DNA of 6,161 nucleotides. Source: Bacteroidales bacterium. Lineage in GTDB: Bacteria; Bacteroidota; Bacteroidia; Bacteroidales; Bacteroidaceae. Below the pieces are notes generated by a model. That model searched no databases and was not told the DNA's origin. It was given only the letters and a program-made list of their open reading frames with translations. The stretch is from positions 1-6,161 of the forward strand of contig SFPC01000100.1 of NCBI GenBank assembly GCA_004552195.1, written 5' to 3'. The translations under genes and the position numbers were made by a program. Positions 5,879 to 6,161 of this stretch are shown here, one piece after another (the stretch's first letter is position 1; each line of letters opens with the position of its first letter).

Positions 5879-5928
5879 TGTGCATCCCATAGGTCAGGCG
5901 GAACTGGATGCCGGATTTATAGCTTGCT

Positions 5929-5992
5929 CCTGGAATGATTCGCCCTTTATATACGCATTTTTAGGGTCGCAAAATGAAGGGTCCGTTAAACC
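5929..5992 (-). repeat. degenerate intergenic repeat, copy D
   Basis: On the minus strand it shares GCGTATATAAAGG exactly with copy A (plus-strand 5944-5956 versus 282-294), with matching words on both sides: TTTTGCG before the core and ATTCCAG after it. Conceptual translation in the frame using GCG as Ala gives GLTDPSFCDPKNAYIKGESFQ, against GLKDFCGFEKAYIKESDMAFQ for copy A. The resemblance thus also holds at peptide level. No start codon is evident in this copy. Confidence 0.55.
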
Positions 5993-6034
5993 TAATACAA
6001 TCTTTTCCACCCTAATACCAATACTCTTAACCTC

Positions 6035-6049
6035 ACAGTTCTAAACTGT
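6035..6049. repeat. 6-bp inverted repeat ACAGTT-CTA-AACTGT
   Basis: Perfect arms at 6035-6040 and 6044-6049 around CTA, inside an AT-rich, C/A-biased stretch that also repeats the word CCTAATAC (5991-5998 and 6011-6018). It might be a small operator half-site pair near the repeat junction. Nothing else supports a function. Confidence 0.35.
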
Positions 6050-6063
6050 TCCAATCTAAATAA

Positions 6064-6161
6064 CTAATCTTCAATATGCGCCATGAGAAACCTCTCATGA
6101 AAAGAACGGGGGGCGGCAAGCCTTCGGGTGGGGCGGGCCTGCCTTTTTGATGCTGCAAAAC
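6064..6161. repeat. 98-bp direct repeat, right copy
   Basis: Identical to bases 1-98 and truncated by the window end, so it cannot be told whether the match would continue past 98 bases. It carries the same two hairpins. The TAnnTTTG box is cut two bases short here. Joining 6063 to base 1 would give a 6063-base circle. Confidence 0.97.

Larger units (their letters stand above)
5355..6063. other. 709-base non-coding region upstream of the susC-like gene
   Basis: No protein of recognisable family is encoded on either strand. Going away from susC, it holds the promoter (5389-5396), an operator-like cluster (5426-5476), a GC-rich segment with a foldable hairpin (5568-5624), a pair of 21-bp direct repeats (5769-5789 and 5839-5859) around a 7-bp hairpin (5815-5834), an AT-rich palindrome (5863-5878), a degenerate repeat (5929-5992) and a 6-bp inverted repeat (6035-6049). 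A 140-codon frame in phase with susC crosses it but lacks protein character. The region is far longer than the ~30-base leader needs. Confidence 0.6.

Noticed and set aside
5769..5992. Iteron-type plasmid origin or CRISPR array
   Set aside because: The repeats are few and degenerate with unequal spacing. No Rep or Cas gene is present and there is no regular spacer structure.

Overview
The window is a two-gene locus from a Bacteroidota bacterium (most likely Bacteroidales; genus not resolvable from the sequence). The evidence is a SusC/RagA-type TonB-dependent receptor gene followed directly by a SusD/RagB-type surface lipoprotein gene, both on the minus strand, with a TAnnTTTG promoter box of the Bacteroidota type in front of the pair. 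No replication, mobilization, transposase, phage, enzyme, regulator or RNA gene is recognisable.

Layout in transcription direction (minus strand, right to left): 5355-6063 is a 709-base non-coding region. It holds degenerate repeats, several inverted repeats, a possible operator of TTGCAT/ATGCAA words and the promoter. susC-like spans 5354 to 2295 (1019 aa). After a 28-base gap, susD-like spans 2266 to 506 (586 aa). Two strong hairpins follow at 485-458 and 445-405 as probable 3' ends. The remaining stretch down to base 1 is non-coding apart from a possible 18-codon ORF, a second TAnnTTTG box and hairpins.

The first 98 bases and the last 98 bases are identical and in the same orientation. 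The simplest readings are a closed 6063-base circle written with a 98-base overlap, one unit of a tandem array, or a chromosomal susCD locus bounded by two copies of a 98-base repeat. Without a replication gene an autonomous plasmid is unlikely, so an excised or amplified susCD cassette or an assembly effect is more plausible. If circular, about 80% is coding and the only gap is 1214 bases, running from upstream of susC through the junction to downstream of susD.

The two proteins would work together in the outer membrane. The SusD-like lipoprotein caps the SusC-like barrel and captures a glycan or other oligomer, and SusC imports it using energy passed on by TonB. The substrate cannot be told, because no degrading enzyme or regulator lies in the window. 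The most unusual content is in the non-coding part: a four-copy degenerate module (TATATAAAGGAGT...) and hairpins whose pairing is better on the minus strand.
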